64,000 bases of DNA. Origin: Chondrus crispus (taxonomy: Eukaryota; Rhodophyta; Florideophyceae; Gigartinales; Gigartinaceae). The DNA is taken from the NCBI RefSeq assembly GCF_000350225.1, contig NW_005179014.1:110881-174880 (forward strand), written 5' to 3'. Every line of letters starts with the position of its first letter. The first letter of the stretch is position 1. Below, piece by piece: positions 9,514 through 20,341 of this stretch. The position numbers and the translations under genes were made by a program. The notes beneath the pieces were generated by a model. That model saw nothing but the letters and a program-made list of their open reading frames with translations. It was not told the DNA's origin and searched no databases.

Positions 9514-11666
9514 ATGTCGCGCCCCGTCCTCCCCACCTCCTCCAGCCCGGACGCCAAGAAGGCGTCCTCGCCCTTCTTCACCACCTCGCGGCGAGCATGG
9601 CTGGCGATCGTCATCGTCGCCGCCATCGGTGCCCATCTCTCCGCCACCGTGGTAACGCTGCCGCGCTCGCTTCTGCAGTTCGCGCCCGTCACCCCGCCGT
9701 CCAACGCCACCACCACCACTGTGTCCTGGTCGCTCGCGCGCGCCGAGGCGGCCAAGTCCGCCTCCACGTGGATCGCCCACCTCCGTTCGCACTCGCCCTC
9801 GGGCAACGTCTCCACCACGCGCGTCGGCTGCCGCGAGTACGACGCCGGCGCGCAGAGCTGCGTGTACGAAGGCCTGGTGTGCGTCAACGCCACCACGGAG
9901 AAGGAGTTCGGCCGCCCGACCATCTACTTTGTTGACGACTCGCGCCCGGACGGCGAGCCCGTGCGCACGGACAACTGGTGCGGCCTCCGCGCCCAGTCGG
10001 CCGACCCGCGCTACTTCTCGTCGCGCCACTGGCCCATCATGCAGGACACGTTCGCGCCGCAGCGCAGCTGCCTAAGCGCGGAGTTTCGCACGCTGGACGG
10101 CCTCCTGCGCCGGCGCGGCGGCGGTGGCGCGGCCGACGTGGGCCGCGCGCGCATCAAGTGGTTCGACTCGCTCTGGTTGGTCGACCTGGACTACGTGAAC
10201 AACAACCACAACAACCACCTCGTCAAGGACATCCTGTGGCTGCTGGACGTGGCGCTGTGGCAGCAGAGCGTGGACGTGCGGCCGCGGCCGGACGAGCCAG
10301 CGGGCGAGGGGCGCGGCGAAGAGTTGCGCGGGCCGGCACACCTCTTCTCCGAGGGGGCGCGGCACGTGTACCTGCCGCAGGGCGAGGCGGACTTTGTGAC
10401 GCAGACGTCACGCGACGTGAATCGGCTGACGTACGCGCTGATCCTGCAGCTGGACGTGGGGCGTCTGTACCCGAACCTGACGCAGGCGGAGCTGCACGCG
10501 GGGTCGACGGAGGCGCGGGCGGCGGCGCCGCTGCTGGAGGCGTTCCCGGAGCTGCGCGAGGAGGAGCGGCTGGTGTTCCACAAGGAGATGCGCGAGGACG
10601 AGGCGACGGACCTGGTGTGCACGCGGCGGTTCACGGCCGGGGCGAAGATCGGGAACGGGGGGCACGAGCGGGTGTGCCGGCACCTGCGGCAGGAGGCGTA
10701 CGCGCTGTACGGGGTGAAGGAGCCCGTTGTGGTGCGGGTCGGGCAGATGCGGTTCCCGCAGCCGCCCAAGCGGATTGTGCTGCTGCAGAGGCACGTGACG
10801 AGACCGATCGAGAACATTGGGGAGCTGGAGAGCGCGCTCAGGGAGAGGTATGAGCCGGACGGGGTGGAGGTGGAGGTGGTGGGGACGGACAAGTTGAGGA
10901 CAGCCGAGGAGTTTGTGAGGGTTTTCGCAAGGGCCGGGGTGCTTATAACGCCGCATGGGAGCCAGAGCATGGGGCAGATATGGATGCCCAGACATAGGTA
11001 AGGCGTTGGGGTTGCGGAAAGTGGGTTGCGGCGGTGGTGGTGATGGGTGCGGCAAGTGCAGGCAGAGTGACTGACGAGTTTGTTGCTTTGTTTTGTTTTG
11101 TTTTGTTTTGTTTTGTTTCCGTTTGATTGTTTGATTTTGTGCGCAGCGCGTTGATCGAGATCATGCCGGTGGGATACACGGACTACGCGTTCAGCCTGCT
11201 GGCGGACTCGTGCAAGATCTGGTACTACGAGGTGCAGAGCCTGATGCACGCGAGTAAGTGGAGTTGCTTTATAATTTGGAGCAGTGAATTTTTAGAGCCA
11301 GCGATATGAGTGTCTAACGGGTTGTTGTTGTTGACATGCGGGCGTGACGACGAGGCAGACAAGAGCGAGGAATACTACGACAAGGAGTGCGGGAAGAAGA
11401 CCGGGCAGTTGCTGGATCCGTGCACGACGGTGAAGAGCGTCGGGGTGACGGTGGACGTGGAGGAGGTGTTGGGCACGGTGCGGTTCGCGCTCGGGAGACT
11501 GGGGTATGCGGTCGGGTCATGGGCGGAGTATGCGAGGCGGGGCGGGGACGGTGCAGAGGCCGAGGCGGAAAAGGCGGGTGAGGGCGGTGGGGACTTTCCG
11601 GGCGGTAGTGGAAAGAAGGGCAGTGGGGGACAGAAGGGCAGCGGTGGGGAAAAGGAGAGTGAGTGA
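9514..11666 (+). CDS. GT61-family glycosyltransferase, three exons
   Basis: Coding exons are 9514-10997, 11147-11253 and 11359-11666, giving 632 residues. Both introns are GT-AG: GTAAGG...GCGCAG (149 bp, with a TTTTG-repeat tract) and GTAAGT...AGGCAG (105 bp). The joins restore ...MPRHSALIEIMPVGY and ...HANKSEEYYDKECG without a stop. Residues ~29-48 form a signal anchor after a basic N-terminus, followed by a Ser/Thr-rich stem with N-glycosylation sequons. The C-terminal catalytic part shows the GT61/DUF563 hallmark HGSQSMGQIWMP followed by LIEIMPVGY, equivalent to the family's HGAGLTN...VVEI. Family members include plant xylan/N-glycan xylosyltransferases and EOGT; the substrate here is unknown. 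The extreme C-terminus is a low-complexity Gly/Lys/Glu tail. Golgi location is inferred. Confidence 0.88.
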
Positions 11667-11881
11667 AAAGGGATGGAGGCGGATGTGGATACATCATACA
11701 GGTGGCGTTGTGGAAGGTGGGGAGTGTGGGAGAAGTTGTAGAACAGTAGAACGGGTGGCAAGGAGGTGATGGGGGGTGGGGAAATGAGTGATCCGTGATT
11801 GACGGAGTGCTGAGCAATGCTGTACAGTACAGTATATACCAAGGGTAGTATGTAGTACATACATAGTATGCGGTAGATACT

Positions 11882-12476
11882 GGGCGACTCCGAAAAACAT
11901 AAATTGTGTACACACAAATTTCCTTGTGTATGTGTGTCGTATTTTGTGCCTTGGCTCGGAAATGCATGTGAACAAAAATTTGTGTAAGACACATTTAATG
12001 CCAATTCACCCTCAGTGAGGTGTCAGCACGCCGGCGGACGGATTGCGGTACCCCCTTCACGCCCTATCCTCTGATACTGACGAAGGAGCCGCCGGCTTGG
12101 GGACAAATATCGGGTGCCGGCTCCTCGTCGGAGTCGGCAACATGAGCCATATAGACGTTGGGCTGCGGGGTTGGACAGCGGCTGATACGACGGAGGGAAA
12201 GTGTGGAGGGAGGCCAGATCGAAATAGGAATGCGGTTGCCGAGGGATGGGATGGGTTGATCGGACAGATCGCAGAGAAATATTTGAGCACATGGTATGAT
12301 ATAGGGTGGTATAGGTGGGTGCGGATGTGCGTTTGTGTCTGTGCACAAACAATTACATCGGGAGGGGAACGAAGAGCAAATCGGCGGTTTGTGTATGCAC
12401 AAACACCTCCGACTCAATCAAAATCGGCGGATTTGCGCATACACAAAATGTGTTTTTATGTTTTTCGGAGTCGCCC
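11882..12476. mobile_element. 595-bp MITE derived from the Harbinger-like element at 16099-23488
   Basis: The terminal inverted repeats start GGGCGACTCCGAAAAACATA and are perfect over at least 22 bp; flanking target duplications are ACT (11879-11881 and 12477-12479). The left ~190 bp match 16099-16290 and the right ~390 bp match 23098-23488 almost exactly. It is therefore an internal-deletion derivative, with the junction near 12075-12085. The right part still carries, on the minus strand, the first codons of the large element's second gene (MAHVADSDEEP-type start). Confidence 0.92.
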
Positions 12477-12888
12477 ACTATGTACCGCACACTACTGTTT
12501 ACAATAAATCGATGTCGGTGGCAGTTGAGGTTTGATGCAATTTGTATTGAGGTGTATAGAGCGGAATACAGTGGGGAATGCGTAAAGACGTGTAGCATGG
12601 CAGGGCAGGGCGCATATACTGTAAGAGGACAGAGCAGGCGTGAATAGTATTCACTGAATACAGAGGGGAATACAGAGGGGAATGCACAGAGACGTGTACA
12701 GGGAGCAGCGGGAAACCCCGAATTTACCAGAAAGAGTACTCAAACAACTTTGAAGTCCTGTTGGTCATTAAGATGACCATATGAGTCCATCGCAGCCTTC
12801 AATTCCACCTAAACCAACTTTGTAGAATTATCCCTCCAGGCCAAATTAAACTTTTCGTAAACATGCGTCTCAACGGGAAACGGAAGAC

Positions 12889-13640
12889 TTATCTTATCTT
12901 AGCAGTGGATACGACGTCATCCCCGCATTTCCGCCTTAACTCTTTCAAGGCCGCTTGGAATGCTAAAATCTTGGGGTGATAGGCCTGAATACGGTCAGGG
13001 CCTGTAGACATGAGCCATTTCCGATGCATTAGTTCAACGTTCACAAGTGGCTGGGGCCAAATCACTGACATTTCGAACACTTTCCGGTTGCTCGGATCAA
13101 CCCGACAACTAAACATCCCAGCTTCTGTGCCAGTAGGCACAACAATGGCCAATGTGAGACGTTTCTGTAGACGTTTCGATTCTATTCATGACGCAAGCGA
13201 ATATTCCGGCTTCAAAACTTTCGGTTCCGAATAAAATGAAGATGCCACACTCTCTGAAGAGTCTTCTTCTGAATCTAAATCAACGGCACTAAATGCCCTT
13301 TTACGGCTGTTAAACTCTGCGCTATTGGCCGAACAACACCTATCTAGGCCCTCATCGTCGACAACAGTACCAACTGTAGCACATTTTCGTTAGAAAAAGG
13401 CGAGGGCGGTGTAAAACCGCAATTATGATAACGTACCAGGAGAGCTCGAACATGCAAATTCCTTTCTCAAACGGTTATAGCAAGTACGAAAATTGCTCAA
13501 TTTGTGCTTCTGAAATAAACTCGATATCCCATACATGGCCTTGGGATCCTCTCTCCACGTACTTTTTTGGACTCCAGGAGGCTGCGCAAATGTCGTACAG
13601 CCTCTGAGGTCTTTGTTAGTTTTTTCTCATCCATTGTGAG
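12889..13640 (-). pseudogene. Accessory gene of the 12.7-15.2 kb transposon
   Basis: Reading on minus, MDEKKLTKTSEAVRHLRSLL starts near 13632. A frameshift leads into a helix-rich FQKHKLSNFRTCYNRLRKEF segment. A likely GT-AG intron (about 13440 to 13377) joins an acidic stretch (DLDSEEDSSESV) to a C-terminal frame 13152-12889 (AIVVPTGTEAGMF...VVSTAKIR). One in-frame stop lies near 13190. I do not recognise the family; by position and divergent orientation it resembles the DNA-binding partner protein of two-gene DNA transposons. The intron call is tentative. Confidence 0.5.
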
Positions 13641-14243
13641 TTGGCAGCGAAATAGAAGAGAACACAAATGATGCGGGAGTGGGGAGTGGGATCTCACATT
13701 TCTTAAAGCATACAACGTTTTATTTGTTCGCGAATATTTGATAAAATTTGGCCATGACTTTTGGCGCAGTGTTTTCGAGACGAACATTGTTTCTACTTCG
13801 TATGACCACAAGTATTACAGAACGTGGAAGCAAAGTTCGCAGCCATGTGGATAGTAACTTTAAACTAGAGTACAGTGGAGGAGAAACAAGCAGCGGCCAC
13901 GTAAAAATTGCCGCTTGAACATTGCTAATATTCGCAAAATTGGTGAAAGCACGGTACGTTCGCCGGCCGAACAATCAATTTAAATATGACAAGTCATACA
14001 CAAACGTCATATTTTCATAGTCACCACATCACTGACATACATAATTCGTCATGCACTGTAAGGCTAAGTGATGACGCAATGAGTAGTTATTAACATTTCA
14101 GTACGTGTTCGATAGTACAAATGCGAATGTTTGCGATTATTTGTAATTATTTGGGGCATTGCTATTTTTTTACATACGGTGCTTTTGCCAAATTTGATGA
14201 TCCCTAACACATCGCTTGCCTTTCATCCTTCCGCGCAAGCATA

Positions 14244-15076
14244 ATGTTATTTCCAAACTACTCTCCTCTTGCAATTTTCAGCTTTGCCAGCGAAATGAAC
14301 CTTCCTCTTTCGGATGTATCGACGCAGATGGTACATCGCCGATTTCGCAGTTTTCTTGGTGCTAGTCCCAACGTTGTATCGCAAGCATGGAGTTTTATTC
14401 GTGTGAAGGTTGTTGCTGGTGCAAATCCGAAGCCCATGTTGTGGGCTCTCATGTTTTTTAAGAATTATAGTCATGAGCACATGAACGCCGCAGTTGCTGG
14501 TGTGGACGAAAAACCCTTTCGTCTATGGTGTTGGCAGTTTGTGGAGCTTCTTTCACAAATGAATATGGTAAGCCTTTTGCCCAGCATGTCTTTTATTAAC
14601 AGATGAGATACTGACTTTGGCTTAGTTGAACTTTGTGGATCGTCTATCTGGGAGAGAGAATTGCGTCTATAAAATGAATGTGGTATGGACTGCATGATCA
14701 ACGAACCAAGCCTCTTCAGCCCCAAGTGGTACTCGCACAAGTTCAGGGGCGCCGGGGTTCGCTATGAGGTCGCGTTAGTGTCGCCGGTGGAAATATTGTA
14801 TGGGCACATGGTCCGTTCCCGTGCGGAAGTTTTAGCGATCTGAGAATTTTTCGCCTTTGTCTGAAGAATTTGTTGCAAGGGAATGAGAAAAGTTATTGCA
14901 GGCCAGGGATATCCCGATGAGCGTTGTAGTCGTCATATGTTTTATGAAGGTTCCCTCTCGTTTACCTACATCCGCGCTCGTAATGAGTCTACTAATAAGC
15001 GTTTGAAACAGTTCAAGATTCTAGGGGGTTGTTTCCGCCACTCGCTTCAACTTCACGCGCAATGCTTTTTTCAATA
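14244..15076 (+). pseudogene. DDE-type transposase, frameshifted
   Basis: The first part (14244-14606) reads MVHRRFRSFLGASPNVVSQAW...GVDEKPFRLWCWQFVELL, typical of the helical N-terminus of algal/oomycete-type DDE transposases. A short possible intron or stop region follows. The frame then continues as FVDRLSGRENCVYKM..., SPKWYSHKFRGAGVRYEVAL, GPFPCGSFSDLRIFR and KVIAGQGYPDERCS, ending ARNESTNKRLKQFKILGGCF. At least two frame changes are needed (near 14690 and 14810), so it cannot make an intact protein. Confidence 0.8.
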
Positions 15077-15169
15077 GCCGACATAGTGCAACTTTCTATT
15101 GAAAACGGTGAACCTGTTTTCGCGCATTATTAAAAAGTCTGCTTTTGAACCGCGTTTTCCGCTGCTCCC

Positions 15170-16098
15170 AGTAGCAGGGCAGGGCAGGGCGCATGGAAGA
15201 AGACAGAGTAGGGCCAAGCGCTGAGACGGAGCAAAAGTGATGAAAGAGCACGCGGGTGCATCTGGCAGAGGCACTAAAATCGGTTCAGCTGGCCTAACCA
15301 GTACAATTGTACCCTCTAGGGTAGGGTATGTCATGGCGTCGCGAGAGAGCCCCCCGTGCCCGTCCCTGTCCACGGCAACTTTTTGCACAATGCGCCAGCA
15401 TGTCGCGACAAGGCGCCTTTATCCTCAATGACAACCATCCTGTACTACAGTAACAGTACAAATCGTATTGACGCGCACGCCCTTTCCGAACCGCCTTTCC
15501 GATCCGCCTTTCCGATCCGCCTTCTCATCCAGTAAGGGAACGCCCTGTGCTTTCAGTAGCGCCAACCACTCATCCCTTTGCACACCCGCCCCTTTACAGT
15601 CCGCAACGCCCTTTTTCAGACCGTACCGCCCTTTACGGACTGTCCAGACCTTTACAGGGAGCACGCCCCACACACGTGCTGGCCCAGCCACAGCAGTCGG
15701 TTGCCGCAGTCAGTTGTTGCCACTCAGTTCACACAATCAGTTTGTTAGGACGTGAAACCCATGAGTCCGTTTATTCCCTCGTCGTCGTATCTACGTCTAT
15801 ATACTGTACAGTATATGTTGTTCGGCACTGTAATGTCATCTGTAATGTGCGATCTGACTTGACGACGAGTAGTGTCAGGGTTTGTGCGATCTGACACAGT
15901 TCTCACCGTCTCAGGGCCATTCCATTCATCGTGATTGGCACTCATGCAATCACGCAATCACGCGATCACGACATTAATTTAAAGTCGTTCTGCATCGTTC
16001 CTTTCTCCAACATGTCCTACTTGTATCTGTAAGCACATTTCCACGGCTTTGCATGTGCATGTGTTAAGTTAACACATGCACATGCAAAGCCATGGAAT
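15170..16098. other. Intergenic; no gene; strong hairpin at the right edge
   Basis: A short direct repeat, CGCCTTTCCGATC-like, lies at 15480-15530; TACTGTA/TACAGTA occurs at 15446, 15802 and 15807. The run 16035-16067/16069-16099 forms an inverted repeat with ~31-nt arms, a 1-nt loop and two or three imperfections. Its right arm ends exactly at the target site of the next transposon. No coding signal was seen. Confidence 0.6.
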
Positions 16099-16416
16099 GG
16101 GCGACTCCGAAAAACATAAATTGTGTACACACAAATTTCCTTGTGTATGTGTGTCGTATTTTGTGCCTTGGCACGGAAATGCATGTGAACAAAAATTTGT
16201 GTAAGACACATTTAATGCCAATTCACCCTCAGTGAGGTGTCAGCACGCCGGCGGACGGATTGCGGTACCCCCTTCACGCCCTATCCTATGATACCCAAAT
16301 GAGAAATCTCCTCCTTGTTTTGCTGTTGCAACGCGCAAAAAGGCAACGCACCATCACTTTTCGTCACCGCCTCAACACGGAAGGGCGAAGACGACGAGAA
16401 AGGCGGATAACAAGGA

Positions 16417-18491
16417 GTGCATTGCAACACCCCTCTACATCTCCATTTTGCCGTTTTGTTCGGTTCAGAATGTGACCAATCCCTTATCACATTTTGCGGG
16501 TTCGATCACGCTTCTTTTGGCTACCTCCTCCCCCTGTTTGAACCCCTTTATCTCCGCTTCACACCGTACAGCTCTGACGGATTTATTCGCGTCATCCCGC
16601 GACGGCGCACGCGAAGGGGAAGACCTCGGTCGCTATCGGCTGTCCACTGCTTAGCTCTGACACTTTGCTGGTACAGGACAAGGGGTTCTAGTATGGTCTT
16701 GTCAATGCTATTAGGCATAACTGCTTCTGTTTGCTCCATATTTTTACGATTCGGTCGCCGCTTGTTGAGGCGCGTCCTCAACTCTGATCATAAAGCTCGC
16801 ATTAAAATGCCCACAGCGCAAGAGATTAGGCATTACAAATAAGCCATTTCCGCAAAGTACTCTCTTCTTCAAGATGTGTATGCCATGGCGGATGGACTGA
16901 AGCTTTATCTACAGGAGAGCGGGAACGGTGTAATTCAGAACATGTTTTACAATGGGTGGCAACATGATCACTACGTCGGAAACGTACTTGTTTTTGTGCC
17001 TTCCGGCTGTCGTGCAATGTTCCTGGCAGGCCGGGAACACAGTCCGACGGTCAAACAAAAAGAAGAAAAACAACAACAGCAACAACCACTGCCGATGGCA
17101 CGCGCTACGGAGCGTTCGAGACTCCCTTTCCCCTTGTGTGGGCTTGCGGCCCACGGTAGCTCAACTCCGACGGGGGGGTAAGAAAAGATGCCCGGCCCGG
17201 GAGGAAAATGGTGGTAGAGACTTGTGAAGACTTGAGCGCTCGGTGAGTGCGGGTTGGGCTTGTCTACGAGAGTAAGACCGCGGTTCGCTGGGTTGTAAGG
17301 CCAATGCTCGACGAGCGTCTTCAGCACCTCGAGTATAATCCAAGGTCTTCGACGGGGGCTTTTTCAGCACTACCCGACGGGATCGTAACCGTGTAGCAAC
17401 GCTACTACCGACGTGTTGCCCGATGACTAAAAACACCCTCACCAGCGCGATCGCAATCGCGGTAGGCGGTACCAACTCTGTCTTATACAGTAAGACCTTC
17501 GACGGAGGCGTCGTTGCAACAGCCTTCCGACGAAACTTGAAACAGTAGCAGCGCTACTACCAACGTGTTGCCCGATGGCTAAAAACACCTACACCGGATC
17601 GGTCGCAACCAACTCCAGTGGAACCAACACAATTAAGGGAAAAATAGAGGTAGAAGTAGAAAATGATAGGAAAATAAAGGAAAAGGGAATGGGACCCCCG
17701 AGCGATAGAGTATGCCGTAGGCTTAGGTAAAAGGGAGCGTCTTGGTAGAGACGGACTTCGACCAAGGCGACATTCAACTCCGGCAACTCGGGTTGGTTTA
17801 TTGACTTGTTCGGTCAAAGGGCTAAGTTATATAGAGCCCCGCCGGGGCGAGTACAGTGGCTCCCGGCTCTAGATTCTAGATCTAATTAGTAGATAAATTA
17901 AATAATAATTAAAATAATCGTGCGCTCCGCCGCACACGAGTGTCCCCCAAACCCGGACTACAGTATCCAATTTTTTTTCCTTTTTCACTTCCTTTCATCC
18001 CCCTACCCGAGACGGGTATTGCACTACACCGGCGTAGTGATCGCGGCAGCGTACAATGCTCCTGGGTGTCTCCATGACTCGGTAATTGCCGAATGGGGCA
18101 ATGTATATCGGAAACTTGAGAAAATATTTGAAAATCATGGTGCGACGTGCGTTGTAGATTCTGCGTTTAGTAAGGGAGACTACCCTTTTCTTATCAAATC
18201 TGCGCAAGATATGCCAATGAGCAGTGACCGAAATGTTCATCAGAAGGCGCAGCAAGCGACATCCGTCAGGCAAGCATCGGAGTGGAGAATGAGAGCCTTT
18301 CAAGGCTCTTTTCCGAGATTGAAAGATCGTTTTGCTATGAGGAGCGAGGCGAGGGGAAGATCATACTCCATCTCGCCATTTTGCTGCTCTTCAATTTGAG
18401 AACCCGGTTGGTTGGCATCAATCAGATACTCAATACCTACATGCCATATCTGGGCGTCGATGTGAACCATTTGCTGTTTCGAAACGTATGA
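16417..18491 (+). pseudogene. Harbinger-type DDE transposase, interrupted
   Basis: Outside the inserted LTR the frame reads LTLCWYRTRGSSMVLSMLLG, then DVYAMADGLKLYLQES and FYNGWQHDHYVGNVLVFVPSG. After the LTR it resumes VVIAAAYNAPGCLHDSVIAE, VVDSAFSKGDYPFLIKSAQD, ASEWRMRAFQGSFPRLKDR and HLAILLLFNLRTRLVGINQI. These fit the DDE_Tnp_4-like catalytic blocks, with candidate acidic residues in ADGLK, CLHDS and SEW. Three lesions kill it: TAA at 16840-16842, the solo LTR at 17008-18028, and a 1-nt frameshift near 18335. Removing the LTR plus one target duplication restores the frame at the second lesion. Confidence 0.9.
17008..18028 (+). repeat. Solo LTR (1,021 bp, family A) inside the transposase
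   Basis: It starts TGTCGTGCAATG and ends ATTGCACTACA, with 5-bp duplications CCGGC at 17003-17007 and 18029-18033. It contains an internal tandem duplication of ~150 bp (CGCTACTACCRACGTGTTGCC seen twice, near 17398 and 17554). The same family recurs twice inside the Copia at 38.6-45.4 kb. No internal retroelement genes remain, as expected after LTR-LTR recombination. Confidence 0.93.
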
Positions 18492-19066
18492 GAGGCCATC
18501 ACTCGCCTCTACACATTTCGCGAGCACTGAGTGGCACGCGAGCAGCGCGACTGGCTTGGCAGAGAGGTGGCGGCGCGTTTGATGGTGGCCTGCACGGGGG
18601 AGTGACGGGCCAAGTGAGCGCGGTAGCGGTGGTCACTTGGCGGTAGACATGCAGCGGGCCAGAGACAGGGAGCGGGGGTTTGATGTGGGAAGTATGCGGG
18701 GGCGTGCGCACAAGGACCCACAGGCCCTTGTACAGGGGCGGGGTGACGTGCGCGGGGCGGTGTGTGCGGGGAGAGGTGAGCTGTCAGGACGGCTCGCCCA
18801 GCATCGGGAGCGGGCGGAAGCTCGCGGCGGGGCGCGTGGGGCCGTATATGACGAAGACGTGGGCAAGGGCGGGGGACAAAGCTGGGAGGGTAGCGGTCGG
18901 GATCGACAGCGTGAGCGTGACGAGGACGAAGAGGGTGGCGCCGATATTGCTCTCGGTCAGAGGGGTGGAAAGGGAGGTCGCCGCGTGAAGGGTTTGAGCG
19001 AGAGCAGAGAAATGGACATGTCAGGGCCATCCCCCGCGACACCACTCGATTTTTGCAGCAAAGGAT
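18492..19066. other. GC-rich stretch between transposase and RPAC1 fragment
   Basis: Composition rises to GC-rich with long overlapping frames on both strands (18509-19108 minus, 18637-19068 plus). None has a recognisable motif; the plus frame is an Arg/Gly/Glu-rich low-complexity peptide. It could be further captured host DNA, but that is not shown. Confidence 0.5.
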
Positions 19067-20069
19067 AATGCCAAACCTTGGGATGTTGATAGCAACCGGT
19101 GCTTCCATTTTAATTTCCAGGTTTCTTTTTGCATTCTCATTGTGTTCTGAGCATCTCCAGGTATCTCACCTTCTCACCTGCCTGTTAAAGGCAAGTCGCT
19201 GTGTGATGTGAATATATATACACAGTAAAAACAGGAAGACAGACCAAACTCTATCAAGCGTTTAAGAAAACGACGAACAATTGGCGCATCGCCTTGGACT
19301 CGTGCCGCTGAAGATCGACCCGCAGCCTTTTGGGTATTGGGAAAAGGGTCTACCGGTGACAGTGGCGAATACTGTGAAGTTAAGCTTGCGGACAAAGTGT
19401 GAGTTTAACCCGTCTGCGCCGAGAGATGGTGAGGCCCCCCCTAGCGTCTTGTACAAAAATTCCAGCGTGTTAAGCGGTTCAATTGAACATGTCCCGTTCG
19501 GAGGTCATGAACAAAGTAAGTTCATCGGCAATGAAGTACCAAGGCCTGTTCACGAGGATATTCTGCTATGTAAATTACGGCCTGGACAGGAAATCCATGT
19601 TGAAATGGATGCCACGAAAAACATCGGCACGGAACACGCGAAGTGGTCCCCTGTTGCGACAGCTGGTTACAGGATGCTTCCGGAAGTGAATTTGAAAACT
19701 CGCGTTGTTGGTGCAACTGCGAAAAGACTTGTGAACCTATGTCCGGCGAAGGTGTTTGATATTGAAGACGACGTTGCGGTTGTGGCACGACCACGGGATT
19801 GTACTGTCTGCCGCGAGTGCATTAGAGAACCCGAATGGGAGGAAAGAGTTGAACTCACACGAAAGCGTGACCTTTTTATCTTTTCTGTGGAAAGCACTGG
19901 GGCCATGCCTGCACCTACTCTTGTCACAGAAGCACTGTCTGTACTTACCGGCAAGTGTGATTTGGTGCTTGCAGCACTGGACGCAGCCCTTAAACAATGG
20001 ACGACTCACGATAACGGTGTCGATGAGGAAAATCCGGACGTAGAAATGGACGAAAGTGAGGGATCCTGA
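19067..20069 (+). pseudogene. POLR1C-like: RNA polymerase I/III subunit RPAC1 (AC40), internally deleted copy
   Basis: An open frame from 19267 to TGA/end 20069 begins NDEQLAHRLGLVPLKIDP and carries RPVHEDILLCKLRPGQEI, HAKWSPVATAGYR, CRECIREPEWEE and FSVESTGAMPAP. These are diagnostic of RPAC1, the alpha-like assembly subunit shared by RNA polymerases I and III. Intact family members are ~340 residues. A short upstream exon-like segment (19067-19130, AKPWDVDSNRCFHFNFQ, followed by GT) matches the family N-terminus. The ~50 residues that should lie between, including the conserved ANAFRRIL/EVPTMAIE block, are not encoded in any frame of 19131-19266. The copy therefore cannot be a complete subunit and looks like a captured or decaying fragment. 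Confidence 0.8.
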
Positions 20070-20341
20070 TGGCATTATCTTGGTATGCTCTGAGGGCGTA
20101 TCTAGTTTGTACTTCGACTTGATTATAGGTGCTGCGAGCCACTCTTCGCTCAAAGCGAGTGTTGTCCGCTGGATAGGTGTACGTCCATGTAAAGTTATGT
20201 GTTTCGCCTTTCCGCGGATGATTTCCGTGGCGACAAGATTAACTTCCTGTCAACCTTATGGCGACAGCTTCTGCTTCCTGATTAAGTTATTTGATTACTG
20301 CCCTGGTAAACTCAATGATTGTGATGATCGCGGAAGCTGAA

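Larger units (their letters stand above)
12701..15169. mobile_element. Decayed two-gene DNA transposon with TIRs
   Basis: GGGAGCAGCGGGAAAC at 12701 is mirrored by the reverse complement at 15151-15169 (one or two differences), defining a 2.47 kb element. Inside are two divergent genes: a transposase on plus (14244-15076) and an acidic/basic accessory frame on minus (12889-13640). No clean target duplication is visible; the flanks read ...TACA and AGTA.... Confidence 0.75.

Noticed and set aside
9978..11249. Long frames on both strands overlapping the GT61 gene
   Set aside because: Shadows of the GC-rich exon; the GT61 motifs and consistent splice joins fix the true frame.
18509..19108. 199-codon minus frame between transposase and RPAC1 fragment
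   Set aside because: Arg/Pro/His-rich low complexity in a GC-rich patch; no homology recognised.
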